This document shows positions 7,300 to 15,002 of a stretch of DNA of 27,756 nucleotides, piece by piece. The stretch covers positions 1 through 27,756 of the forward strand of contig DKGO01000183.1 in the NCBI GenBank assembly GCA_002453315.1, read 5' to 3'. The DNA comes from Caryophanales bacterium UBA6768. GTDB lineage: Bacteria > Bacillota > Bacilli > Bacillales_D > Amphibacillaceae. The first letter of the stretch is position 1. Every line of letters begins with the position of its first letter. The notes beneath the pieces are model-generated. The model was not told the DNA's origin, searched no databases, and worked only from the letters and a program-made list of their open reading frames with translations. The translations under genes were made by a program, and so were the position numbers.

Positions 7300-8130
7300 A
7301 TGACTAAAGAGAGGTTAGACAGTTTATTAGTACAACGTCAATTAGTTGAATCTAGGGAAAGGGCAAAAAGGCTTATTATGGCTGGGCTCGTTTATTCAGG
7401 TGTTGAACGATTAGACAAGCCGGGTATGAAAGTATCGACGGAGATTACTTTAAGTGTAAAGGAAACATTAAAATATGTAAGCCGGGGTGGTTATAAATTA
7501 GAAAAGGCACTTGAAATATTTGATACAACCATTAAACAAAAAATTGTTGTTGACATCGGATCATCAACAGGAGGATTTACAGATTGTGCATTACAACACG
7601 GTGCTGCTTTTATTTATGCCATCGATGTTGGAACGAATCAACTAGCATGGAAATTACGAAATGACAATCGGGTAAGTGTTCACGAAAAAACTAATTTCCG
7701 TTACATTAGCGATAGTTTATTTGTTAAAGGATTACCAAATTTTGCAGTGATTGACGTTTCATTTATTTCACTAAGACATATTTTGCCGACTTTAAAAAAT
7801 GTTTTGCAACATGATAGTCATATTATTGTATTAATAAAGCCTCAGTTTGAAGCAAGAAAAGAACAAGTAGGTAAAAAGGGAATTATTAAGGATAAACAGG
7901 TCCATTGTGATGTCCTTGATAATTTTATGCATTTTGTAAAAGACTTAGGATTTACACTTAAAAATATTACCCATTCACCAATTACAGGGGCAACAGGTAA
8001 TATTGAATTTTTAGGACATTTTACTTATCATAAAGTAAATGGGCCTGAGAGTATAACATCTTCCATAACAATTAAAGAGATTGTAGACATAGCCCATAAA
8101 GAACTAGCGTCTAAAGGAGGATTGAAATGA
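7300..8130 (+). CDS. tlyA: TlyA/YqxC family S4-domain RNA methyltransferase
   Basis: This is a TlyA-family protein, a likely SAM-dependent 2'-O-methyltransferase of rRNA; some members were first called hemolysins. The 276-residue protein has an N-terminal S4 RNA-binding domain (about 3-65, [21 protein letters not shown]) and an FtsJ-like Rossmann fold with the SAM loop DIGSSTGGF (85-93), [14 protein letters not shown], and [10 protein letters not shown]. The position between the dxs slot and argR matches B. subtilis yqxC. The stop overlaps the argR start (ATGA). The exact nucleotide target in Bacillaceae is inference. Confidence 0.9.
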   Translation: MTKERLDSLLVQRQLVESRERAKRLIMAGLVYSGVERLDKPGMKVSTEITLSVKETLKYVSRGGYKLEKALEIFDTTIKQKIVVDIGSSTGGFTDCALQHGAAFIYAIDVGTNQLAWKLRNDNRVSVHEKTNFRYISDSLFVKGLPNFAVIDVSFISLRHILPTLKNVLQHDSHIIVLIKPQFEARKEQVGKKGIIKDKQVHCDVLDNFMHFVKDLGFTLKNITHSPITGATGNIEFLGHFTYHKVNGPESITSSITIKEIVDIAHKELASKGGLK

Positions 8131-8576
8131 GCAAATCCAAACGTCACTTAATGATAAAGGAAGTAATAAAAAACAACGACATTGAGACCCAAGATGGGCT
8201 TGTTGTCCATTTAAAAAACTTAGGTTTTCAAGTAACCCAAGCAACTGTATCTAGGGATATTAAAGAATTACATTTAGTAAAAATACCTACAAATGATGGT
8301 CGTTACAAATATAGTCTACCAACAAAGCAAAGATTTAACCCAATAGATAAGTTAAAAAGACAGATGATTGATGTTTTTGTAAGCATTGATCATACAAGTC
8401 ATTTTATTGTTCTAAAAACGTTACCAGGAAATGCCCATTCTATAGGTGTTGTAATAGATGAGTTGCAATGGAGTGAAATCCTTGGCACCATTTGTGGTGA
8501 TGATACATGTCTAATAATTTGCCGTACTGAGGAAAATGCACTAGAAATTGAACAACGCATGTTAGATTTATTGTAA
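8127..8576 (+). CDS. argR: Arginine repressor ArgR (AhrC)
   Basis: ArgR is a hexameric, arginine-responsive DNA-binding protein that represses arginine synthesis and activates arginine catabolism. The 149-residue protein has the N-terminal winged helix-turn-helix with [16 protein letters not shown] (about 37-52) and the C-terminal arginine-binding domain ending in the signature [13 protein letters not shown]. The start overlaps the tlyA stop as ATGA and is preceded by AAAGGAGG. Placement between tlyA and recN is the standard Bacillus order. Confidence 0.96.
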   Translation: MSKSKRHLMIKEVIKNNDIETQDGLVVHLKNLGFQVTQATVSRDIKELHLVKIPTNDGRYKYSLPTKQRFNPIDKLKRQMIDVFVSIDHTSHFIVLKTLPGNAHSIGVVIDELQWSEILGTICGDDTCLIICRTEENALEIEQRMLDLL

Positions 8577-8595
8577 CAAAGGGGGAATAGCAGAA

Positions 8596-10281
8596 ATGTT
8601 ATCAGAATTATCGATAAAAAACTTTGCTATCATCGATGATATATCTGTTAATTTCAATGATGGTTTAACTGTTCTTACTGGTGAAACTGGTGCGGGTAAA
8701 TCTATTATTATTGATGCCGTACAATTGTTAACGGGAGCAAGGGCATCAACAGATTTTATTAGACATGGTGAAAATAAGGCTGAAATAATTGGATTATTTT
8801 CACTTAAGCAAAATAAGGAATTAATTAATAAAAAGGCTAAAGTATACGACATTGATGTATCTGACGGTAGCATCATTTTAGAACGAACAATTATGAACAA
8901 TAGCAATAGTGTTTGTCGAATTAATCACAAAATAGTGACCCTTGCTGTTTTACGGGAATTTGGACAACTTTTACTACATATCCATAGTCAGTTCGATCAT
9001 ATACAAATAATGGATTCAAACACACATATTTCACTTTTAGATTTATATGGCAAAAACAACATTTCGCTAATCAAACAACAATATGATGAATGTTATTATC
9101 AATTTATGGAGGTATCTAAGAAATATAAGGCTTTAAATGAAAATGAACAAATGTTAGCCCAACGACTTGATATGCTTGAATATCAATTTAAAGAAATACA
9201 ACAAGCTAACTTACAACAAAATGAAGATAAACAACTCGAGGAAGAACGAGAAAAATTACAAAATTTTGAACAGCTTTTCACTGCTTCACATTCTGCCTAT
9301 AATGCCTTATATGGTGAACAAAAGGCATTGGAATGGATTGATACTGCAAGAAAAGCCTTACAAAATATTAAAACAGATGACCCTTTTGTTGAAAAAAAAT
9401 CGGAGGAATTAAATAATATTTATTATACTATAGAGGAAATTAGCTTTGATCTATCTAACTTTAATAACTCATTATTTTATGATGGTGGTCGATTAAACGA
9501 AATTGAATCTAGATTAAATGAAATAAATCATTTACAAAGAAAATACGGGAAAACTGTCAATGACATTCTCAACTATAAAGATAAAATCGAATTAGAAATA
9601 AATGAAATTAAACATAAAGAGGACCATAATGAAAAACTGATACTCCAAATGGAAAAAATAAAAAATGAGGCAAAAATTTATGCTAAAAAGTTAACAAAAA
9701 CAAGAAAAAATGCAGCTGAAAAGTTAAATACAGAAATTAAACAAGAATTAACAGCCCTTTATTTGGAAAACACTTCCTTTGATGTACATTTTCTAGAAAC
9801 TGAACAATTACAAGAAAATGGTATGGACCAAATAACATTTATGATGTCAACTAATAAAGGTGAACCTTTAAAACCATTAAATAAAGTCGCTTCTGGCGGT
9901 GAAATATCTAGGATCATGCTGGCGATCAGAAAAATATTTGCAAAACATGAGCAAACTCCAACCGTCATTTTTGATGAGATTGATACGGGTGTCAGTGGTC
10001 GGGTTGCTCAGGCGATAGCAGAAAAAATGTATCAAATTTCCATGACTACCCAAGTTTTATGTATCACTCATTTACCACAAGTAGCAGCAATGTCTGATCA
10101 TCATTTTCTAATAAGTAAATCTGAAAACAACAATAGAACAACAACCCAAATTAACACTTTACGACATCATGATAAAATTGAAGAACTAGCAAAAATGATT
10201 ACAGGTTCTACTTTAACAAAAACAGCCCTCGAACATTCAGAACAACTGTTACAATTAACAGAAGAATTTAAAAATAAATAA
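8596..10281 (+). CDS. recN: DNA repair protein RecN
   Basis: RecN is an SMC-like ATPase that acts early at double-strand breaks, gathering ends before recombination. The 561-residue protein shows Walker A GETGAGKS (29-36), long Lys/Glu-rich coiled coils (about 150-385), the ABC signature VASGGEISRIMLAIR, Walker B with PTVIFDEIDTGVSG, and the C-terminal QVLCITHLPQVAA. Length is close to B. subtilis RecN. It is the last gene of the long operon, ending before a perfect palindromic terminator. Confidence 0.96.
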   Translation: MLSELSIKNFAIIDDISVNFNDGLTVLTGETGAGKSIIIDAVQLLTGARASTDFIRHGENKAEIIGLFSLKQNKELINKKAKVYDIDVSDGSIILERTIMNNSNSVCRINHKIVTLAVLREFGQLLLHIHSQFDHIQIMDSNTHISLLDLYGKNNISLIKQQYDECYYQFMEVSKKYKALNENEQMLAQRLDMLEYQFKEIQQANLQQNEDKQLEEEREKLQNFEQLFTASHSAYNALYGEQKALEWIDTARKALQNIKTDDPFVEKKSEELNNIYYTIEEISFDLSNFNNSLFYDGGRLNEIESRLNEINHLQRKYGKTVNDILNYKDKIELEINEIKHKEDHNEKLILQMEKIKNEAKIYAKKLTKTRKNAAEKLNTEIKQELTALYLENTSFDVHFLETEQLQENGMDQITFMMSTNKGEPLKPLNKVASGGEISRIMLAIRKIFAKHEQTPTVIFDEIDTGVSGRVAQAIAEKMYQISMTTQVLCITHLPQVAAMSDHHFLISKSENNNRTTTQINTLRHHDKIEELAKMITGSTLTKTALEHSEQLLQLTEEFKNK

Positions 10282-10313
10282 TAACCATAAAAATGTTATT
10301 TATATGATATGTG

Positions 10314-10340
10314 ACAGCAGAATATTCTGCTGTTTTTATT
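10314..10340 (+). terminator. Rho-independent terminator after recN
   Basis: ACAGCAGAAT (10314-10323) and ATTCTGCTGT (10324-10333) form a perfect 20-base palindrome followed by TTTTATT. It ends the nusB-recN operon. Confidence 0.85.
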
Positions 10341-10420
10341 ATCAGTTGACATAATTCAACTTTATTTGATCATTTATTTTATTCAAGGAAATGTTACACA
10401 ACTTTTCTTATGTTTCTCTC

Positions 10421-10450
10421 GTTTAAAAACCTCCTATTTAGGTCACATTA
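10421..10450 (+). promoter_or_regulatory. Candidate sigma-G-type promoter of spoIVB
   Basis: GTTTA (10421-10425) and CACATTA (10444-10450) are 18 bp apart. The second fits the forespore -10 pattern CAnnhTA, and the first has one mismatch to the -35 pattern GYATR. In B. subtilis spoIVB is read by sigma-F and sigma-G, so a forespore promoter is expected here. Confidence 0.38.
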
Positions 10451-10488
10451 AATATACAGAAGAACGGAAACACATAGGAGAGTGGTCA

Positions 10489-11766
10489 ATGGTGACATTT
10501 AAAAAAATAAAAATTTTTCTTGGTGTTTTATGCCTCATTTCATTGTTATTATTTCCTTTTTTATTAAATATATCTGAATATTTGTCAATTCCATCACATA
10601 TGCTTGCTTTCGATAATGGTAAAGCTCTGCCGATTAGCCAGATAGATCAATATTCAATCCTTTCTGATGATGATTATATTGTGGAACAAAACAATCTCTT
10701 TTATCCTCAATCATCTGGTCAAACAGAACTTGTATTTAAAAAGGGAAATATCCCCATTAAAAAAACTAATGTAGAGCTTATAAAAAACAAGAAATTAATC
10801 CCTGGAGGACATTCCATCGGTGTTCAATTGCACACTTTAGGAGTCATTGTTGTTGGTCATCATTTAGTATCCCATTCCTCATCTACCACATCGCCTGGAG
10901 AAGAAGCAGATATATTGGTTGGTGACATTATATTGGAAATGAATAATAAAAAGATTAAAAAAATGGAGGATGTTAAACCAATTGTTCATGATGCTGGCAA
11001 GGATAACAAACCGATAGATATCGTCATTAAAAGAGGAGATAAACGAATCAATAAAGAAATATTACCCTCATTTAATGAAAAAAAGGAGCAATTCCAAATT
11101 GGCCTTTATATTAGAGATTCAGCAACCGGAATCGGAACTATTTCTTTTTATGATGAAGAAACATCTAAATATGGTGCACTCGGCCACATCATTTCAGATA
11201 AAATTACGAAAAAACCAATAGAAATATTTGATGGGAAAATTGTACGTTCAACAGTTACATCGATTGAAAAAGGAGACCAAGGTAATCCGGGTGAAAAACA
11301 AGCAACATTTTCATTAAGTGATCATCAATTAGGAACCATTACAAAAAATAGTCCGTTTGGCATTTTTGGTAAACTAGATACTTCAAGTTATGAAAAAATG
11401 GAAAATATACAACCATTGCCAATTGGACTTGCACATGAAATAAAAAAAGGTCCTGCACAAATATTAACAGTAGTTGAAGGGGAAAAAGTAGAAAAATTTG
11501 ATATTGAAATCGTAAATTCAACTGTTCAAAAGCATCCATCAACAAAAGGAATCATCATAAAAGTTGTAGATAAAAAATTATTAAATAAAACTGGTGGAAT
11601 TGTACAAGGAATGAGTGGAAGCCCAATTATTCAAAATAACAAAATCGTAGGAGCAGTAACACATGTCTTTGTCAATGATCCTACATCTGGCTATGGAGTT
11701 CATATTGAATGGATGTTAGAGGAGGCTGGAATTAATCTATATAAAGAAGATACATTAGCGAGCTAA
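10489..11766 (+). CDS. spoIVB: SpoIVB serine peptidase (forespore-to-mother-cell signal)
   Basis: SpoIVB is secreted from the forespore into the space between the two membranes, where it cleaves SpoIVFA and so triggers processing of pro-sigma-K. The start at 10489 follows AGGAG and gives 425 residues, as in B. subtilis; the open frame extends 41 codons further up but those lack a family match. An N-terminal membrane segment (about 7-27) is followed by a PDZ domain (about 105-185) and an S55 peptidase domain with the likely catalytic His233 (GALGHIIS) and Ser376 (GMSGSPI), equivalent to His236 and Ser378 of B. subtilis. It lies directly upstream of spo0A, the normal order. Confidence 0.95.
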   Translation: MVTFKKIKIFLGVLCLISLLLFPFLLNISEYLSIPSHMLAFDNGKALPISQIDQYSILSDDDYIVEQNNLFYPQSSGQTELVFKKGNIPIKKTNVELIKNKKLIPGGHSIGVQLHTLGVIVVGHHLVSHSSSTTSPGEEADILVGDIILEMNNKKIKKMEDVKPIVHDAGKDNKPIDIVIKRGDKRINKEILPSFNEKKEQFQIGLYIRDSATGIGTISFYDEETSKYGALGHIISDKITKKPIEIFDGKIVRSTVTSIEKGDQGNPGEKQATFSLSDHQLGTITKNSPFGIFGKLDTSSYEKMENIQPLPIGLAHEIKKGPAQILTVVEGEKVEKFDIEIVNSTVQKHPSTKGIIIKVVDKKLLNKTGGIVQGMSGSPIIQNNKIVGAVTHVFVNDPTSGYGVHIEWMLEEAGINLYKEDTLAS

Positions 11767-11789
11767 TTTCCGAAAGGAAATTTTTTTTT
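11765..11789 (+). terminator. Rho-independent terminator after spoIVB
   Basis: AATTTCC (11765-11771) pairs with GGAAATT (11776-11782) around a GAAA tetraloop, and the T-run continues to 11789. It overlaps the spoIVB stop codon and isolates spo0A. Confidence 0.8.
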
Positions 11790-11796
11790 GGAATTA

Positions 11797-11825
11797 AAAG
11801 GATAAAGACTATTAATGTCGAATAT
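11797..11825 (+). promoter_or_regulatory. Sigma-H-type promoter of spo0A with overlapping 0A box
   Basis: The -35 pattern RnAGGAwww is met at 11797-11805 and the -10 pattern RnnGAATww at 11817-11825, with an 11-bp gap, the sigma-H layout. A perfect Spo0A-binding 0A box, TGTCGAA, lies at 11816-11822 on the -10 itself. In B. subtilis spo0A also has a sigma-H promoter under Spo0A control. Confidence 0.72.
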
Positions 11826-11863
11826 GTTAATGATGAAGAAAATAATGTCAATAGGACGGTGGA

Positions 11864-12664
11864 ATGAATGTGAGTAAATTGTCAGTATGTATTGTCGATG
11901 ATAACCAGGAACTTGTCCACATCATGAAGGAATTTATAAATAACCAGTCAGACATGGAAGTAATTGCTACTGCCCACAACGGGCAAGAATGTTTAAAATT
12001 ATTAGAAAAATTAGAACCTGATATTTTATTACTCGATATTATTATGCCTCACATTGATGGCATTAGTGTTTTACAAACAATCCAAGAAAACGGAAGACAA
12101 CATAAGATGAAAATAATTATGTTAACTGCATTTGGACAAGAAGACGTTATGAGAAAGGCGGTTAACTATGGTGTTTCATATTATATGCTTAAACCATTTG
12201 ACTTAGACAGACTAACATCAAAAATCCGAGAATTACACAATTTAAATAATGGAAATGTGCCATTATATGAAGTTAAAAATTATTACACTAATTCAAATAA
12301 TATCGAAACAACCATTACAAGTACGATGCATGATATTGGCGTACCGGCACATATTAAAGGGTATTTATATTTACGAGAGGCAATAACCATGGTGTATGAA
12401 GATATCGAATTATTGGGGTCCATCACTAAAATATTATATCCCGATATTGCCAAAAAATATAATACAACACCATCACGTGTCGAAAGGGCCATAAGACATG
12501 CCATAGAAGTGGCTTGGAATAGAGGAAATATTGATTCTATAACGGAGTTATTTGGTTATACAGTAAATGTATCTAAATCAAAGCCTACAAATTCAGAATT
12601 TATTGCAATGGTAGCTGATAAATTAAGGCTTCAAAATAAAATGAAAAAAAAGATATATACTTAA
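11864..12664 (+). CDS. spo0A: Sporulation master regulator Spo0A
   Basis: Spo0A is the response regulator that, once phosphorylated through the phosphorelay, commits the cell to sporulation. The 266-residue protein has an N-terminal receiver domain with the acidic pair D12/D13, the phosphoacceptor D58 in [12 protein letters not shown], a Thr in the MLTAFGQ segment and Lys in MLKPFD. The C-terminal effector domain (about 145-262) has the DNA-recognition helix with [17 protein letters not shown]. Length equals the family norm. It stands alone between two terminators, with a sigma-H-type promoter and an 0A box. Confidence 0.98.
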   Translation: MNVSKLSVCIVDDNQELVHIMKEFINNQSDMEVIATAHNGQECLKLLEKLEPDILLLDIIMPHIDGISVLQTIQENGRQHKMKIIMLTAFGQEDVMRKAVNYGVSYYMLKPFDLDRLTSKIRELHNLNNGNVPLYEVKNYYTNSNNIETTITSTMHDIGVPAHIKGYLYLREAITMVYEDIELLGSITKILYPDIAKKYNTTPSRVERAIRHAIEVAWNRGNIDSITELFGYTVNVSKSKPTNSEFIAMVADKLRLQNKMKKKIYT

Positions 12665-12684
12665 TTTTTAACCTGAGATAATGT

Positions 12685-12718
12685 TCACCTTTTCTTTAAA
12701 TGAAAAGGTGATTTTTTC
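12685..12718 (+). terminator. Rho-independent terminator after spo0A
   Basis: CACCTTTTC (12686-12694) pairs perfectly with GAAAAGGTG (12702-12710), extended by one T-A pair and followed by six T's. Confidence 0.85.
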
Positions 12719-12861
12719 ATACACATTTTCCCTTTATATTTCATTGGCATCATAAGTGACCATATAAAGTTTCACTTCGGATACTGTTTAAATGTGAGTT
12801 TGAACATTTTAATCATGTTACCAATAAAAAAATGGGATACATATTTGTTGTCTAAAAAATT

Positions 12862-12894
12862 TAAAATTAAAACCATCAGATAAATCTGATGGTT
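12862..12894 (-). terminator. Rho-independent terminator of the aspartate kinase unit
   Basis: AACCATCAGAT (12871-12881) and ATCTGATGGTT (12884-12894) are perfect 11-bp arms with almost no loop beyond AA. On the minus strand the stem is followed by TTAATTTTAA and further T's. The rest of the 254-bp convergent gap (12665-12918) shows nothing else. Confidence 0.75.
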
Positions 12895-12918
12895 AAATTA
12901 TATTGAAAATAACAATGA

Positions 12919-14268
12919 CTATTTAAGAAAATATTCTTCATACAATGCTTTAATGGCACGATGTAATCCATTAGCTTTAATTCCGAACATCATCGAAACC
13001 TCGGATGAACCTTGATTAATCATCTCAATATTTACTTTTGCTTTACTTAAAGCAATTGTTGCTTTTTCTGCCATTCCAATTGTTTCTTTCATCCTTTCAC
13101 CAACAATCATAATTAGTGCAAGGTTACGAATGATTGAAACCGTATCCGCTTTTAATTCAGTTTTAATTCGATTCATGACATTTTCTTCAACACCATTTTT
13201 TAATTGATGATCCCTTATAATGATTGAAATATCATCAATACCGGAAGGAGCATGTTCAAATGATACATTTTCTTCTTCTAAAATTTGAAATAGTTTTCTT
13301 CCAAAACCAACTTCACGATTCATCAAATATTTACTCACATAAATGCTACTAAATCCTGTATCACTTGCAATTCCAACAACGGTATAATCATTCGGTTCCT
13401 TTTTTGCAACAATCATCGTGCCTTTTGCATCGGGATTGTTCGTATTTTTTATACAAACAGGAATATTTGCTTCAAATGCTGGAATTAATGCCTCATCATG
13501 GAATACTGAAAATCCTGCGTAAGACAATTCACGCATTTCCCGATAAGTCAACGAGGAAATTTGCTTTGGATTTTCCACAATATTAGGGTTAACCGCATAT
13601 ACTGAGTCAACGTCAGTAAAATTTTCATATAATGATGCTTTAACTCCGGCAGCCACAATTGCGCCGGTTATATCCGAGCCACCACGGGGAAAGGTTGCTA
13701 AATGTCCCGATTTTGTGTATCCAAAAAAACCGGGGATGATTGAGATAGAATTTGATTGATTTAATTTATATATCTTTTCATAACTTTGCTTTAATATTTG
13801 TGTCCCCATCGGTGTTTGCTCAACTATGATACCCGCATCCATAGGGTTAACATAATTCGCATTGACACCAAGTGTTTGCAAATACGCACTTAATATTTTA
13901 GCAGAACTATCTTCTCCGATGGCTTTAAAACAGTCTAATTTTTCTTTTTCATTTTGTTCGTTTTCCATGACATGCTGAATTTTTTCTTCAATTTCATCTA
14001 ATAATTTTGTTGATAAATTTAATTTCTCAATTATTCTAGAGAAACGATGAACGATTGTAATATAATATGATTTAAACTTTTCATTATTAAAAAATGCTTC
14101 CCCAAGGTGAATTAGTAAATCAGTCATTTTATAATCATGATCATGACGTTTTCCTGGAGCAGATACAATGATTATTTTTCTTTCCTTATCCGACATAATA
14201 ATATTGGCCACTTTTTTAAATTGATCTGCATTAGCCAAAGATGTACCACCAAATTTAACAACTTTCAT
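12919..14268 (-). CDS. yclM: Aspartate kinase, YclM (ThrD)-like with ACT domains
   Basis: Aspartate kinase phosphorylates aspartate, the first step toward lysine, diaminopimelate, threonine and methionine. The 449-residue protein has the N-terminal kinase motif KFGGTS (5-10), the substrate loop FPRGGSDITG (193-202) and two C-terminal ACT domains (about 300-449), which bind feedback amino acids. Its size and N-terminus resemble B. subtilis YclM, the single-chain aspartokinase III, rather than DapG or LysC, which have shorter chains and an internal start. The ribosome site AGGAGACG precedes the ATG. It follows yqzF on the minus strand by 18 bp. Which amino acids inhibit it cannot be told. Confidence 0.85.
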   Translation of the reverse strand: MKVVKFGGTSLANADQFKKVANIIMSDKERKIIIVSAPGKRHDHDYKMTDLLIHLGEAFFNNEKFKSYYITIVHRFSRIIEKLNLSTKLLDEIEEKIQHVMENEQNEKEKLDCFKAIGEDSSAKILSAYLQTLGVNANYVNPMDAGIIVEQTPMGTQILKQSYEKIYKLNQSNSISIIPGFFGYTKSGHLATFPRGGSDITGAIVAAGVKASLYENFTDVDSVYAVNPNIVENPKQISSLTYREMRELSYAGFSVFHDEALIPAFEANIPVCIKNTNNPDAKGTMIVAKKEPNDYTVVGIASDTGFSSIYVSKYLMNREVGFGRKLFQILEEENVSFEHAPSGIDDISIIIRDHQLKNGVEENVMNRIKTELKADTVSIIRNLALIMIVGERMKETIGMAEKATIALSKAKVNIEMINQGSSEVSMMFGIKANGLHRAIKALYEEYFLK

Positions 14269-14286
14269 GTTTATTTCTCGTCTCCT

Positions 14287-14523
14287 TTAATCATTTTGTT
14301 TGTTTTTATATTGATTTATTAATTGTCTCTTTTTGTCACGATGGAATAGAAATCCTCCGATAAATGATAATCCAGCAATAAATAATATAAGACCAATAAT
14401 AAATTGTATCATAGAGTTAAAAATAACAATTTCAGCAAATAAAGCATCTCGCATTAGTTTAATCCCATAGGCACCAATAATACCCGGAATTATTAACAAT
14501 AGAACTGCTATAAACCTAGCCAT
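14287..14523 (-). CDS. yqzF: DUF2627 small membrane protein (YqzF family)
   Basis: Function unknown. The start at 14523 follows AAGGAGAG and gives 78 residues (MARFIAVLLLIIPGIIGAYG...), the same length as B. subtilis YqzF; the frame also opens 5 codons earlier but without a ribosome site. Two hydrophobic segments (about 4-22 and 34-60) are followed by a strongly basic tail with HRDKKRQ. In B. subtilis the yqzF gene also lies next to bkdR. Here it is first in a two-gene unit with aspartate kinase, an association that may be only positional. Confidence 0.8.
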   Translation of the reverse strand: MARFIAVLLLIIPGIIGAYGIKLMRDALFAEIVIFNSMIQFIIGLILFIAGLSFIGGFLFHRDKKRQLINQYKNKQND

Positions 14524-14554
14524 GTAACTCTCCTTCAATTAATCTAATGAAATT

Positions 14555-14583
14555 AGTATAGCAAACGTATTATGAAATGAAAA
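14555..14583 (-). promoter_or_regulatory. Candidate sigma-A promoter of yqzF-yclM
   Basis: Read on the minus strand, TTTTCA (14583-14578) and TATACT (14560-14555) are 17 bp apart, about 32 bp before the yqzF start. Confidence 0.45.
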
Positions 14584-14740
14584 TAAATTTATACTATTTT
14601 ACAATAGGGGTAGGTAAAGCCTTTTGTTAAAAGTAGGATATAATTGGTAAAAGGATCAACACTTCCGTGGATTGAAAAAGGACAGTCACGTTCCGTAATC
14701 AATAATGTACGCAAGGTTCTGCATGTAGGTCACTTTTTAT

Positions 14741-14893
14741 CAAATTCAATCATGATTTGTAAAATTCGTCTCGCATCGTGAGAATGTCTGCCAAATTCAA
14801 TCATGAATTGTAAAATTCGTCTCGCATCATGGGAATGCTTGCCAAATTCAATCACATTTAGCAAAATTCGTCTCGCATCATGGGAATAGTTGC
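14741..14893. repeat. Three 51-bp tandem repeats in the yqzF-bkdR gap
   Basis: Units begin at 14741, 14792 and 14843 with CAAATTCAATCA and share the core AAAATTCGTCTCGCATC. Units 1 and 2 differ at 5 of 51 positions; unit 3 is more diverged at positions 13-20. Within each unit TCTC and GAGA (GGGA in units 2 and 3, still pairable) can form a small stem. As 51 is a multiple of three, the minus strand stays open as a 17-residue repeat (with SHDARRIL), but there is no ribosome site. The rest of the 464-bp gap (14539-15002) holds the two divergent promoters and otherwise nothing recognised. Confidence 0.85.
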
Positions 14894-14929
14894 CAAGAAG
14901 GTTTAATAGTGGTAAAAATAAAATATTGC

Positions 14930-14945
14930 TTGCAAACATTTGCAA
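14930..14945. promoter_or_regulatory. Inverted repeat over the bkdR -35 (candidate operator)
   Basis: TTGCAAA (14930-14936) and TTTGCAA (14939-14945) are perfect arms with a 2-bp spacer, covering the -35 of the bkdR promoter. A related pair lies at the end of bkdR (17054-17076), hinting at one common regulator, perhaps BkdR itself. Confidence 0.4.
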
Positions 14946-14958
14946 ATTAATTTATGAT
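14930..14958 (+). promoter_or_regulatory. Candidate sigma-A promoter of bkdR
   Basis: TTGCAA (14930-14935) and TATGAT (14953-14958) are separated by 17 bp, 45 bp before the bkdR start. Confidence 0.5.
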
Positions 14959-15002
14959 AAAAAGTGATTAATACGAAATTTATTTCACGGTGGTGTAAAA
15001 AA

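Noticed and set aside
9167..9412. 81-aa plus-strand open frame inside recN
   Set aside because: An out-of-frame shadow of recN's Lys/Gln-rich coiled coil, with no domain of its own.
10366..10488. 41-codon N-terminal extension of spoIVB
   Set aside because: It does not match SpoIVB, and the ATG at 10489 has the ribosome site and gives the standard length.
14741..14893. Possible CRISPR array
   Set aside because: The three units are adjoining with no unique spacers and there are no cas genes.
14730..14945. 71-aa minus-strand open frame with 17-residue repeats (SHDARRIL)
   Set aside because: No ribosome site precedes its ATG, it overlaps the bkdR promoter, and the open frame follows simply from a 51-bp repeat whose length is a multiple of three.
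14930..14945. Catabolite (cre) site in the bkdR promoter
   Set aside because: The 14-base core is palindromic but lacks the central CG and has other mismatches to the cre consensus.
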